A stretch of DNA of 30,756 nt, from positions 1 through 30,756 of IMG/VR virus record IMGVR_UViG_3300045256_000143; one strand, 5' to 3'. Of the stretch, positions 1 through 6,447 are shown piece by piece. The notes beneath the pieces were generated by a model. It worked only from the letters and a program-made list of their open reading frames with translations. It did no database searches and had not been told where the DNA came from. Source of the DNA: a virus. Position numbers and translations under genes: made by a program. The number at the start of each line of letters is the position of its first letter. Position 1 is the first letter of the stretch.

Positions 1-110
1 CGTAGGCTTTGCGCAGCTCGACGATGCGCGGATAGGGATCTTGCGGCGCCTGCGGGTCTTCGCTGTTGGAGAGGCCGTTGTGTCCGCCGGCCAGCCACGG
101 GTCTTCGTAG

Positions 111-451
111 ATCACGGGCGCAGCGCCGGACGGCCGCAAGAAGCAGGTGGGTTTGAAAACAGCGTTGCGGGGTTTGCCGACACTCTGCGCGACCGATCGG
201 AAATCGCCGTACAGCGAAGCGGGGTATCAAGCGCAGACAGAGACGCGATCGAAGCCGCTGCGCGATACACTGGTGCATTCGACTGGGCACCGCCTGACGC
301 CGGTCTTTGCGGAATGGTGGATGGGGTTTCCGCTCGGGTACAGCGCATCAAAGGCTTGGGCAACGCGCAAGTGCCGCTCGCGGCGGCAGCCGCGTGGATC
401 GCGCTCGGCGGCGGCGAAATCATGATTGACGCCGAGGCGGTGCGCGCGTGA
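111..451 (+). pseudogene. C5-cytosine DNA methyltransferase, C-terminal part, frameshifted
   Basis: This is the end of a phage-type C5-cytosine DNA methyltransferase, an enzyme that methylates cytosine, usually to evade restriction. The third forward frame reads LPTLCATDRKSPYSE, RSKPLRDTL, then RLTPVFAEWWMGFPLGYS, matching the block just before the C-terminus in many phage enzymes (P-x-F-x-EW-x-MG-x-P-x-G). The expected final block, KGLGNAQVPLAAAAAW, follows in the second forward frame. One base appears to be missing near 347: restoring an A gives the continuous join GYSAIKGLGNAQVP. The second-frame stop TGA (449-451) overlaps the GTG of the next gene, so that frame is the true end. The third frame has an in-frame TAG at 108-110, and no methyltransferase-like sequence is clear left of it. 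The catalytic N-terminal part is not in the window. It may be a decayed gene or a sequencing error. Confidence 0.62.
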
Positions 452-1146
452 GCAAATGGGCCGAGCGCATACCCGAGCGCGTAAAGGTCTCGGAAGCTTG
501 CCGTTTGACCGGGCTTTCCAAACGAACCTTGCAGGCCGCCGCAGCCCGTGGCCTCATTCCCGGTGCCGCTAAGCTGCTCGGTCAATGGACCTTCGACCGC
601 GCCCGCTTGGCCTTCTGGATCGTCCAGAAAGAGGGAGACGCGTGCCAGACAATCTATTCCGGCGCGGCGAAACGTGGTGGGGCGGGTGACGTAGTGTGCC
701 CGCCCTGTTGCGCTTTTCAACAACGAAAGTGGACAACAAAGGATCGCACCATGCCCAAGACCCTGAACCTGCCGGACGACGCGCTTCCGGTCATCGAATT
801 CCTGCGCTCGCACGGGCGGGGCGATTTCGTGACCGTCGTCGAATCGCTGACCGTCAAAGCGATGATCGGCGAGCCGATGCGCGAACCGCGATGGGTAAGG
901 AAGCTGCTGCGTGAGCTCGGCGTCAAAAGCGACGAAGACGTCGTGCGCGACATCTATTCGCGCGATCAGCTGGCCGGTCGCAACCCGAATTCAATCGTCG
1001 TCGACGAGCTCGTCGGCTTTCCCGTCGTCAGCGAACCGTCCTTGCCGCCGGATACCGCGAAGTGGGTTGGTTTCGCGTCGCCCCGCCCGCGCGTCACGAC
1101 CGAACCGCCGCCCCGTGAGCCTTGGAAACCGGAAACACTGCTTTAG
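448..1146 (+). CDS. Excisionase-like helix-turn-helix protein read in frame into a second small hypothetical protein
   Basis: The ORF opens at GTG 448, overlapping the methyltransferase stop in a GTGA junction. Residues about 12-55 (VKVSEACRLTGLSKRTLQ, then QWTFDRARLAFWI) look like the winged helix-turn-helix of phage excisionases and MerR-like regulators, which bind DNA. The stretch after it (GAAKRGGAG, then CPPCC) resembles the ragged tail of such small proteins. At 751 an internal ATG opens a compositionally different segment (MPKTLNLPDDALPVIEFL) that I do not recognise. This ATG has its own leader, AAAGGATCGCACC, matching leaders found at other starts in this window. The likely ancestral state is two genes, 448-about 740 and 751-1146, whose intervening stop has been lost; a real fusion cannot be excluded. 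The HTH assignment is moderately sure; the function of the second part is unknown. Confidence 0.6.
   Translation: MSKWAERIPERVKVSEACRLTGLSKRTLQAAAARGLIPGAAKLLGQWTFDRARLAFWIVQKEGDACQTIYSGAAKRGGAGDVVCPPCCAFQQRKWTTKDRTMPKTLNLPDDALPVIEFLRSHGRGDFVTVVESLTVKAMIGEPMREPRWVRKLLRELGVKSDEDVVRDIYSRDQLAGRNPNSIVVDELVGFPVVSEPSLPPDTAKWVGFASPRPRVTTEPPPREPWKPETLL
738..753 (+). promoter_or_regulatory. Ribosome-binding leader deciding an internal start at 751
   Basis: AAAGGATCGCACC directly precedes ATG 751. The same AGGATCGCA-x-x-CC-ATG arrangement precedes ATG 7949 and ATG 6347 on the minus strand. This supports 751 as a genuine translation start inside the longer ORF. Confidence 0.5.
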
Positions 1147-1156
1147 CCGCGCCGCG

Positions 1157-3613
1157 GTGCGCGCCGTGCACGACGAAATCCCGCTGCAGCTGCAGGCGCT
1201 GGCCGATGCAGGCTTCCTCTCGGAACTGCTGCCGATCATCCCGCCGGACGCCGAGATATCGGACGCGAGCCGCGCGCCTGAACGCATCCTCTCGAAACGC
1301 GGCAAGATCCCTGGTCGCTGGTCGCCGAACGGCTGGGTGGGCTTCGGCGACTGGTCTGCGTGGGCATCGCGTCAGAGCGATATCGAGCGCTGGCGCAGAT
1401 GGCCGGACCTCGGCATCGGGATCCAGACGCGCCGCCACCCGGCGATCGACCTCGACGTCGACGGCGACGACGCCTTGACGGCTGCGCTGCGCGCCGCAGC
1501 GGGGACGGTATTCGGACCGCTGGCCTGGCGCACCGTCGAAGGCCGCTCGCGCGCCCTGACGGTCCTCTCCGCGCCGCTAGGCGGCATCCGCAAGCGGGTG
1601 CTGCTGTTCAGGCGCGCGGACCAGGATCCGCCGCACCGGATCGAAATCCTCGGCGAAGGGCAGCAGTTCGTCGCCTACGGGTCGCACCCCAAAGGCGGGC
1701 GCTACGTTTGGGATACCGAGCTCGCCGACTTCGCGGGTCTGATGGGGCTGCCGGAAGCGACACCCGAAAAACTTGACGCCTTCCTGGCGCTCGCCGCGGC
1801 CGAGATCGAGCGCGCGGGCTATCAGATCGTCATGGGCAAGGGCGCGACCGGCGACGCAACCGACGCGGCTATCGTCGATCAGGCGGGGCTGCAGGCGCCG
1901 TCGATCGCCGCCGTCAGGGACGCGCTGGCCAAGCTGCCGAACACGCGCGACGCGTTCCCGTCTTACGACGATTGGTACAAAATGTGCCGCGCGATCCGCG
2001 GCGCGACCGAAGGGCTCTCCCCCGCCCCCGGCGAGATCGAAACCGGGCTCGATCTGTGGCTTGCCTGGTCGGCGCAGGACGCCGAGCACAGCGACGCGCT
2101 CGCGATCGAGAAGTGGGAGACGAGCGAGCCGCCGCACAAGATCGGCTGGCCCTGGATCGCCGAACAAGCGCGCGTGCGCGGGTACAACGACGCGGTGCAC
2201 GTGTTCGGTCCGGTCGCCGAAGATGCTCGGGACGCGGACACAGGCGCGGCGTTCGGCGGTGAAGACGAAACGCTGCGGCCGGACGCGGAAGCGTACAACG
2301 CCGCCGTCGAGGAAATGTTCGATCAATTCGTGTGGGTGCACGAGCTCGACTGCGCCGCCGACGCCCGCACGGGTTCGCTCTACAACCGCCAGCAATTCAA
2401 CATGCGGTTCGCGATCATCGGCCCGCCGACCAAGACGCAGGAGTGCGCCTGGGCGCGGTGGTCCGCCTCGACGCAGCGGCGCAAGAGCGTGGAGCGGCTG
2501 ACCTACCGGCCGGGCGGGCCGCGCTTCATGATCGAAGCGGGCGCGACCGCGCTCAACACATGGAGCCCGGGCGACCTGAACGTGCCGAGCGAGGCGGTCG
2601 ACGATTTCGACGTGCTGCCCTGGCTCGCGCATGCGGAATGGCTGCTGCCGGATCCTCGCGAACGCGGCCTGGTGCTCGACTGGATGGCCTATGTGCTGCA
2701 GCACCCGGGCGAGAAAGTGAATTGGGCGCTGCTCATCGGAAGCGACATGCAGGGCACGGGCAAAGACACGCTGTTCGAACCGGTGCGCGAAGCGCTCGGC
2801 CGCGCGAATGTGCGGGTGATTTCAGCGGAAACGCTCGATTCGCAATTCACCGGATGGGCCGCCAACTGCCGCGTCGTCGAAGTGCAGGAAGTGCATTCGT
2901 TCCATCGCAGGGAGACGCTGCAGAAGCTTAAGCCCTATGTCGCCGCGCCGCCGGAATATGTGCGGGTGAACGAGAAGTTTCAGCGTCCGTACGACGTGCC
3001 GAACATCGCGGCTTTTCTCATGTTCACCAACGAGCGGGACGCGGTGGCGATCGACACAGGCGACCGGCGTTTCTGCGTGATCTGGTGCGACGTCGAGCCG
3101 AAAGGCGAGGAATACTACACGGCGATTCACGCCTGGTATCGCACGGGCGGGGGCTTGGGCCTGGTTGCGCGCTGGCTGCTGCAGCGGGATGTTTCGGCGT
3201 TTCCGGCGAAGGGCCGCGCGCCGGCCACGGCCGCAAAGGAGATGATGCGGAAAGCGACCGGCAACGCGCTTGAACAATGGCTGGCCGATCAGCTCGACGA
3301 AGGCGGGCGGTGGGAGCGGTTGTCCCTGCTGACGCATGCCGAGATCGAAATCGCAGTCCCGAGCGATATCCGGCGCCGGGTGGCGGTCAACGGCAAGACG
3401 ATCGCCCGGGCGGTCGATCGCGTCGGCGGTGCGAAGCTGATCCACGCCTGGCGCTGCGGCGAGCCCCCGCAAGGCATGGAGGCGGGACTCGAGCTAGCCG
3501 AGCGCAGCAACCTTTACGGCTTCAAACGCGTGTCGATGCTGCGTCGCTTGGTCGATGAGGACGATCACGGGGCCGTCCGACGTGCTTATTGGGGTGAGCG
3601 CCGTCGCGCCTGA
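1157..3613 (+). CDS. Bifunctional primase-polymerase / SF3-type helicase
   Basis: This is the replication protein that would prime and unwind phage DNA. Residues about 40-220 look like a primase-polymerase (Prim-Pol) domain: GWVGFGDWSAW, the acidic metal-binding strand IDLDVDGDD near residue 97, and GSHPKGGRYVW near 175. A middle segment (YDDWYKMCRAI and WPWIAEQARVRGY) resembles the PriCT linker of such proteins. The C-terminal half is an SF3/DUF5906-like ATPase with a Walker A at about 528-538 (GSDMQGTGKDT), a Walker B-like VVEVQEV, and a sensor-like MFTNERDAVAIDTGDRRF. The length, about 818 residues, suits a phage primase-helicase fusion. The frame is open upstream, but that part is only a shadow of the previous gene. 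GTG 1157 is the first start after its stop at 1146; GTG 1115 and GTG 1166 are alternatives. No strong Shine-Dalgarno settles the choice. Function is confident, start uncertain. Confidence 0.9.
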   Translation: MRAVHDEIPLQLQALADAGFLSELLPIIPPDAEISDASRAPERILSKRGKIPGRWSPNGWVGFGDWSAWASRQSDIERWRRWPDLGIGIQTRRHPAIDLDVDGDDALTAALRAAAGTVFGPLAWRTVEGRSRALTVLSAPLGGIRKRVLLFRRADQDPPHRIEILGEGQQFVAYGSHPKGGRYVWDTELADFAGLMGLPEATPEKLDAFLALAAAEIERAGYQIVMGKGATGDATDAAIVDQAGLQAPSIAAVRDALAKLPNTRDAFPSYDDWYKMCRAIRGATEGLSPAPGEIETGLDLWLAWSAQDAEHSDALAIEKWETSEPPHKIGWPWIAEQARVRGYNDAVHVFGPVAEDARDADTGAAFGGEDETLRPDAEAYNAAVEEMFDQFVWVHELDCAADARTGSLYNRQQFNMRFAIIGPPTKTQECAWARWSASTQRRKSVERLTYRPGGPRFMIEAGATALNTWSPGDLNVPSEAVDDFDVLPWLAHAEWLLPDPRERGLVLDWMAYVLQHPGEKVNWALLIGSDMQGTGKDTLFEPVREALGRANVRVISAETLDSQFTGWAANCRVVEVQEVHSFHRRETLQKLKPYVAAPPEYVRVNEKFQRPYDVPNIAAFLMFTNERDAVAIDTGDRRFCVIWCDVEPKGEEYYTAIHAWYRTGGGLGLVARWLLQRDVSAFPAKGRAPATAAKEMMRKATGNALEQWLADQLDEGGRWERLSLLTHAEIEIAVPSDIRRRVAVNGKTIARAVDRVGGAKLIHAWRCGEPPQGMEAGLELAERSNLYGFKRVSMLRRLVDEDDHGAVRRAYWGERRRA

Positions 3614-3695
3614 TCGCGCAATTCGGCTTGGTGGGTGACGCGCGGGAAGCAATTTCCGCGCGTTTTGCGTTTTCGGGTTTGGTATCCGTGACGGC

Positions 3696-4067
3696 TTGGC
3701 ACTGATCCTGGCACTGATCGGAATCGGTGTTTTCGCCGCCAACACAAAGGGGTACCAAGTACCCGCGAACGGCTTGGCACTGATGCGTTTAGTATCCGTG
3801 CCAGGAATCTCACAGTGGTTACAAAGACTTATGGCGTTTTTGGCACGGGTACCAGGTTTTCGGCCCATTAAGGGCTCTGGCGCGTGCGCGTGCGCGTGCG
3901 CGTGCGCGTGCGCGTGCGCGTGCGCGTGCGCACATGAAATGTCATAGTTGGTCAAAAATCGGTGCTCAGTGCCAAAAATCGCGTAAGTATCTGTTTTTCA
4001 AACGTAATTCTTGGCACGGATACTAAAACTTTGGCACGGATACTAAAGATCAGTGCCAAAAATCGCG
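3696..4067. repeat. Repeat family B, core TTGGCACTGA
   Basis: A perfect tandem pair differing only in the first base lies at 3696-3707 and 3708-3719; a third copy is at 3774-3784. Two inverted copies at 3966-3983 and 4050-4067 share the identical 18-mer TCAGTGCCAAAAATCGCG. The family shares TGGCAC with family A, so one protein may read both with different affinity. Confidence 0.75.
3880..3936. repeat. Tandem CGCGTG hexamer, 57-bp alternating purine-pyrimidine tract
   Basis: Eight perfect copies of CGCGTG run from 3881 to 3928. With the flanks, strict purine/pyrimidine alternation holds from 3880 to 3936. Such tracts favour Z-DNA under negative supercoiling and also vary in copy number by slippage. 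It sits between the inverted and direct iteron copies. Whether it acts in replication or is only a microsatellite cannot be told from sequence. Confidence 0.85.
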
Positions 4068-4156
4068 CAAGCGGTTGTATTTACACGGTAATTCCTGGCA
4101 CGGGTACTAAAGCGGTATTATGTTACCTCACGAGCGAGAAAATGCCGTGCGAAATT

Positions 4157-4373
4157 AAGGAGACGGCGCCGTATTTGGTACCCGACACTGTGCAACGGCG
4201 GCAAGGAGACGGAGCTTGAAAAAGGAGACGGGGCGAGGCACAACAGGGCTGCGCAACGCCGGCGGTTTTGGCCGCGATCCTCTCCCGCCGGCGACGCGAA
4301 GCAGCCCTCAAAGGCTCACGCCCTGTCTGTCGCTTGGCCGCGGCGGCAGGGCGTTTTCGTTTCAAGGAGACGG
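4157..4373 (+). repeat. Four copies of the decamer AAGGAGACGG
   Basis: Identical decamers start at 4157, 4203, 4222 and 4364. AAGGAGAC is a strong Shine-Dalgarno-like sequence. The last copy lies just upstream of GTG 4383 and is a plausible ribosome site for that gene. The first three are not followed by a convincing ORF, so they may be decoy ribosome sites, remnants of lost small genes, or binding sites for an RNA-binding protein. Confidence 0.7.
4318..4362 (+). terminator. Candidate rho-independent terminator
   Basis: An 8-bp stem, ACGCCCTG (4318-4325) with CAGGGCGT (4347-4354), closes a 21-nt loop and is followed by TTTTCGTTT. The loop is long and the stem short, so strength is doubtful. 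It would stop plus-strand transcripts from the origin region before the gene at 4383. Confidence 0.4.
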
Positions 4374-4382
4374 AGGAAGCCC

Positions 4383-4709
4383 GTGCGGACCGTGACGGAT
4401 ATCGGCAGGTGGTATCGCGGCTTGGCGAGCCTGGCGGCGGGCTTGGTGCTGTTGTTCGGCCCGCCTGTCGCGCTGGCGTGGTTCGCCATGCTTCTGAACG
4501 CCTGGACGGACGGTTACTCGGGTACACTGCTCGTCGTCGGGTTCGGGTATTGGCTCGCGCTGATTTTCTTCGACATGCGAAATGTCGAAGCGGGCGAGTT
4601 TGTTCGCCTGCAGGTTCGGGTTACGGAATTGGAAGCGCGGAACGCCAAGCTCATGAAGCTGGTTGGCGTACTTACGCGCGAAGACCCGGGAAAAATAATA
4701 CCGCCCTAA
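4383..4709 (+). CDS. Small two-helix membrane protein with C-terminal coiled coil
   Basis: I do not recognise a family. The 108-residue product has two hydrophobic segments, about residues 12-39 (LASLAAGLVLLFG, then VALAWFAMLL) and 46-64 (GTLLVVGFGYWLALIFF). A charged, heptad-like tail follows, about 70-98 (VRLQVRVTELEARNAKLMKL). It should sit in the inner membrane with the tail on one face. The start is GTG 4383, preceded by AAGGAGACGGAGGA; the frame is open further upstream but without an attractive start. It stands alone on the plus strand between the candidate origin and the convergent minus operon. A membrane anchor for replication, a superinfection-exclusion protein or a holin-like protein are all possible; none is shown by the sequence. 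Confidence 0.7.
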   Translation: MRTVTDIGRWYRGLASLAAGLVLLFGPPVALAWFAMLLNAWTDGYSGTLLVVGFGYWLALIFFDMRNVEAGEFVRLQVRVTELEARNAKLMKLVGVLTREDPGKIIPP

Positions 4710-4728
4710 GGACGTGCCTTAGGGCGGT
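4700..4728 (-). terminator. Strong terminator of the minus-strand operon, overlapping the plus-strand stop codon
   Basis: A perfect 12-bp stem (ACCGCCCTAAGG with CCTTAGGGCGGT) closes a 5-nt loop. Read on the minus strand it is followed by ATTATTTTT, a good U-tract. On the plus strand only two T follow, so it works mainly for the minus operon ending at 4820. The TAA of the plus gene (4707-4709) lies inside the stem. Confidence 0.85.
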
Positions 4729-4819
4729 TCGCGATCAGTCGGATTCAAGCCCGTGCGCGTAGCGGCTTCGTTCGGCCGTAGGGCGCGCGGGCGTCGTCAG
4801 CAGACCTTGCGTGTTAGGC

Positions 4820-5182
4820 TCACGCCCGTTCGGTCAGGAATGCGCGCAGCTTGGCGTGCTGCGCCGGGGTGCATTCCAGCGTGAGGCGGAAGACGTTGCG
4901 CAGCGCGCGATACTCTTCCCGCAGGACCAGCGGCCCCGCGCTGACTTCCGGGGCAGGCGCAGACGGCGGCACGGCAGCCCGCGCGGGGCGGCGCTCCGGT
5001 TTCGTATTGGGCTTCGGCGCGGGCTGTAGGGCGGGGACGACGGTCATCCGCGTCCCGCCGTTGAACAGAATGTCTCCGCCGCCCGAACGCATGAGGCGTT
5101 GGATGCGGTCCATCAACGCGACGACGCGCGGGTCGTCATCGGCGGGAAGGTCGGTGGCTTCGATGTGGAGTGACTTAGGCAT
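4820..5182 (-). CDS. Hypothetical protein, last gene of the minus operon
   Basis: This 120-residue product is not recognised. It opens MPKSLHIEATDLPADDDPRV, has a proline- and alanine-rich linker in the middle (about residues 55-80), and ends in a likely helical segment (LREEYRALRNVFRLTL). The start at 5182 is chosen because AAAAGGAAG lies just upstream and because the sequence before it, though open, looks like untranslated leader. It is the only gene after promoter P2 (5379-5408) and is followed by the strong terminator at 4700-4728, so it can be expressed as a single-gene transcript. An acidic N-terminus with a basic linker is compatible with a small regulator or a binding inhibitor, but this is a guess. 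Confidence 0.7.
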   Translation of the reverse strand: MPKSLHIEATDLPADDDPRVVALMDRIQRLMRSGGGDILFNGGTRMTVVPALQPAPKPNTKPERRPARAAVPPSAPAPEVSAGPLVLREEYRALRNVFRLTLECTPAQHAKLRAFLTERA

Positions 5183-5378
5183 GGTCTGTCTTCCTTTTGA
5201 GAGGATCACCAGCGAGCGGCGCTGGTGCCGGGTGCTCAAAACACGGACAGAGTCGTGCGGCCTTCTTTCCCTTGCGGGTATTGTATCCGGCCACACCCGG
5301 CGCATGAGCGCAGGGCACAAAAATAGCCGCGTGCGGGCGGCTACCGCTCTGTCTTGGTGTTTTGAAGCACCAAGTAAA

Positions 5379-5408
5379 GCTATAGCCGATTAGCGGGGTA
5401 CTTGTCAA
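5379..5408 (-). promoter_or_regulatory. Promoter P2, sigma70-like, with internal operator-like element
   Basis: On the minus strand, TTGACA (5408-5403) is followed after 18 bp by TATAGC (5384-5379). The spacer begins with AGTACCCCGCTAA (5402-5390), identical to an element in promoter P1 at 8018-8006. A repressor there would block polymerase. It would drive the gene at 5182-4820, leaving a leader of about 190 nt. Confidence 0.6.
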
Positions 5409-5494
5409 CGCGCGAGCGCGATCGAGTAGGCGATCGAGGCGTAAACGGCGAAGAGGATCAGCGAAACGACGATGACGGCGTGGCGCGGGTTCAT
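5405..5494 (-). CDS. 29-residue single-span membrane microprotein
   Basis: ATG at 5494 overlaps the stop of the upstream gene in an ATGA junction, so translation would be coupled. The product, MNPRHAVIVVSLILFAVYAS and nine more residues, is almost one hydrophobic helix with a basic N-terminus, so it should span the inner membrane with its N-terminus inside. The stop codon TGA lies within the -35 box of promoter P2. No family is recognised. Similar tiny membrane peptides are common in phage accessory operons and often modulate a membrane complex. The overlap and the clean hydrophobic pattern argue that it is real; it is too short for most gene finders. Confidence 0.55.
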   Translation of the reverse strand: MNPRHAVIVVSLILFAVYASIAYSIALAR

Positions 5495-5973
5495 GGCGCT
5501 ATCGCTTTCCAGAATTCGGCGCTTCCCGCTTTGCGCGCACCCCAATGCGCAACCCGGGCAAGCGCGGTGTCGCTGTCATCTTGCGGGGTTTGCCGGCCTT
5601 CGGATTCGTCGTTGCAATCGTAGTCGATGACGATGACGCGGAGGGGCGTTCCGTCCTTGCAGAACACGTCTTGCACGACTCCGCCTTCAAGGACGACGGC
5701 CACGGTTTCGATGGTGGTTTTCGCAAGCAGGCTCGATTCCTCAACTACGTCGTCGGCCGCGGGCCGAAAACGATCAGCGAGCGTGGCGCATTGCGCGGCC
5801 TTGACGCGCATCGTCGCCAGGTCGTCGTCGTCGTAATAGCTTGCTTCGTATTCATCGTTGAATATGTCTGCCAGCCGCTCGGCTTCGTTTTCTAGCGCTT
5901 CGCGGATTAAAACCTTTTCGGTCCAGCGGAGAGGCGGCAGCGCCACGGCTAAAGCTTTGCTGTGTTCAGTCAT
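5491..5973 (-). CDS. Hypothetical acidic protein of the ardC operon
   Basis: This 160-residue product is not assigned a function. It has a helical N-terminal half (LIREALENEAERLADIFNDE, then an acidic YYDDDD run near residue 48). A beta-rich C-terminal half contains VLEGGVVQDVF and RVIVIDYDCND, a pattern met in small phage and plasmid proteins of unknown role. The strong negative charge would suit a DNA-mimic or inhibitor, but that is inference. ATG 5973 follows GGAAGGAAATTGATCC, a good ribosome site, 3 nt after the stop of the upstream gene. Its own stop overlaps the start of the 29-residue microprotein. Confidence 0.75.
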   Translation of the reverse strand: MTEHSKALAVALPPLRWTEKVLIREALENEAERLADIFNDEYEASYYDDDDLATMRVKAAQCATLADRFRPAADDVVEESSLLAKTTIETVAVVLEGGVVQDVFCKDGTPLRVIVIDYDCNDESEGRQTPQDDSDTALARVAHWGARKAGSAEFWKAIAP

Positions 5974-5976
5974 GGA

Positions 5977-6165
5977 TCAATTTCCTTCCTGCGGTGCGAG
6001 CTCGGGCAACAGCAGGTGCAGAACGCGTGACGCGACCAGCGCGCCGGCGTCCCACGATTCCGCGTCCCAAACTTTCAGGTTTCGGCGTTCGGCGTTGCGC
6101 CGCGCGGCGTCGTGCCCCGCGGCGCTGGCGATGCGCATCGCCTCTTCGGCTGTCAGGGTTTTCAT
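5977..6165 (-). CDS. Small hypothetical protein
   Basis: This 62-residue product is not recognised. It begins MKTLTAEEAMRIASAAGHDA and appears mostly helical. ATG 6165 is chosen because it overlaps the stop of the upstream gene (ATGA); the frame is open further upstream, but that part lies under the neighbouring gene. AARRNAERRNLKVWD gives a basic middle. It is part of the tightly packed minus operon and precedes the 160-residue acidic protein by 3 nt. Confidence 0.7.
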   Translation of the reverse strand: MKTLTAEEAMRIASAAGHDAARRNAERRNLKVWDAESWDAGALVASRVLHLLLPELAPQEGN

Positions 6166-6347
6166 GCTTGGGGTTCCTGATCCAATTCGGCCAGGTCGAC
6201 CCGCTGCATGTTTCCGCACGTGTCGAAAACGTCGAACACGTTGGCGGTCGAGCCCGGGCGGCGCATCAAGCCCCACGCTTCTCGCGCCGCGGCCTCTGGG
6301 GTTTCCGCGTCTACGTGGATTTCCCATGTAACGAAAAAAGTCTGCAT
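6162..6347 (-). CDS. Small hypothetical protein
   Basis: The 61-residue product opens MQTFFVTWEIHVDAETPEAA and contains AAREAWGLMRRPGSTANVFDV. This resembles a widespread kind of small phage and plasmid protein with a beta-strand, an amphipathic helix and a terminal strand; its role is unknown. ATG 6347 is preceded by AGAGGATCGCAAGCC, nearly the same leader as that of ardC (7949), so it probably starts a second translation block in the operon after the 100-bp gap. Its stop overlaps the next start. Confidence 0.75.
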   Translation of the reverse strand: MQTFFVTWEIHVDAETPEAAAREAWGLMRRPGSTANVFDVFDTCGNMQRVDLAELDQEPQA

Positions 6348-6413
6348 GGCTTGCGATCCTCTTAGGGTTTCCGACTTGGCATCGTCAGGCGGCGCGGAGT
6401 CACCATCGCCGCG

Positions 6414-6439
6414 ACACTCTCCGCGCGTGCGGAGAGTGT
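6414..6439 (-). terminator. Intercistronic hairpin in the minus operon
   Basis: A perfect 11-bp inverted repeat (ACACTCTCCGC with GCGGAGAGTGT) surrounds a 4-nt loop, just after the stop of the gene at 6448. There is no U-tract on the minus strand, so it is more likely a leaky terminator, an attenuator or an RNA-stabilising end than a full stop. The gap 6348-6447 holds no convincing gene. Confidence 0.4.
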
Positions 6440-6447
6440 TTCGCCGG

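Larger units (their letters stand above)
3678..4184. repeat. Iteron-like repeat family A, consensus TGGCACGGRTACTAAA
   Basis: Direct copies are at 4012-4027 and 4032-4047 (identical 16-mers, exactly 20 bp apart), 4096-4111 (G for A at one position) and a diverged 3841-3856. Inverted copies are at 3788-3803 (perfect), 3678-3690 (partial, one mismatch in 13) and 4174-4184 (short part). The copies at 4007, 4091 and, inverted, 3808 are also preceded by ATTCYT, extending the repeat to 21 bp. These look like protein-binding sites, of replication initiator or repressor type. Confidence 0.8.
3614..4215. other. Non-coding repeat-rich region, candidate replication origin
   Basis: I see no convincing gene here. 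The block lies directly after the primase-helicase and holds, in order: tandem TTGGCACTGATC copies, an inverted pair around 3774-3803, the palindrome GGGTAC-CAA-GTACCC at 3750-3765, a 57-bp alternating purine/pyrimidine tract, an AT-rich stretch (about 3937-4140, in striking contrast with the rest of the window), and direct repeats of TGGCACGGATACTAAA at 20-bp spacing. Iterons, an AT-rich unwinding element and a Z-prone tract beside a replication gene are the parts of an iteron-type origin. That role is inference. The alternative is an early-promoter control region. A possible -10 box TATTAT sits at 4116-4121. Confidence 0.5.

Noticed and set aside
911-1156. Upstream extension of the primase-helicase frame to 911
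   Set aside because: This part is a serine/arginine-rich shadow of the preceding gene, and recognisable primase sequence begins only after its stop at 1146.
3666-4111. Possible CRISPR array from the repeated TGGCAC units
   Set aside because: Repeats are only 12-21 bp, occur in both orientations, and are unevenly spaced with no unique spacers of constant length.
4216-4395. 59-codon TTG-start frame with AAGGAGACGG upstream
   Set aside because: It runs through the candidate terminator hairpin and has no protein-like pattern; the ribosome-like decamer is a repeat that occurs elsewhere without a gene.
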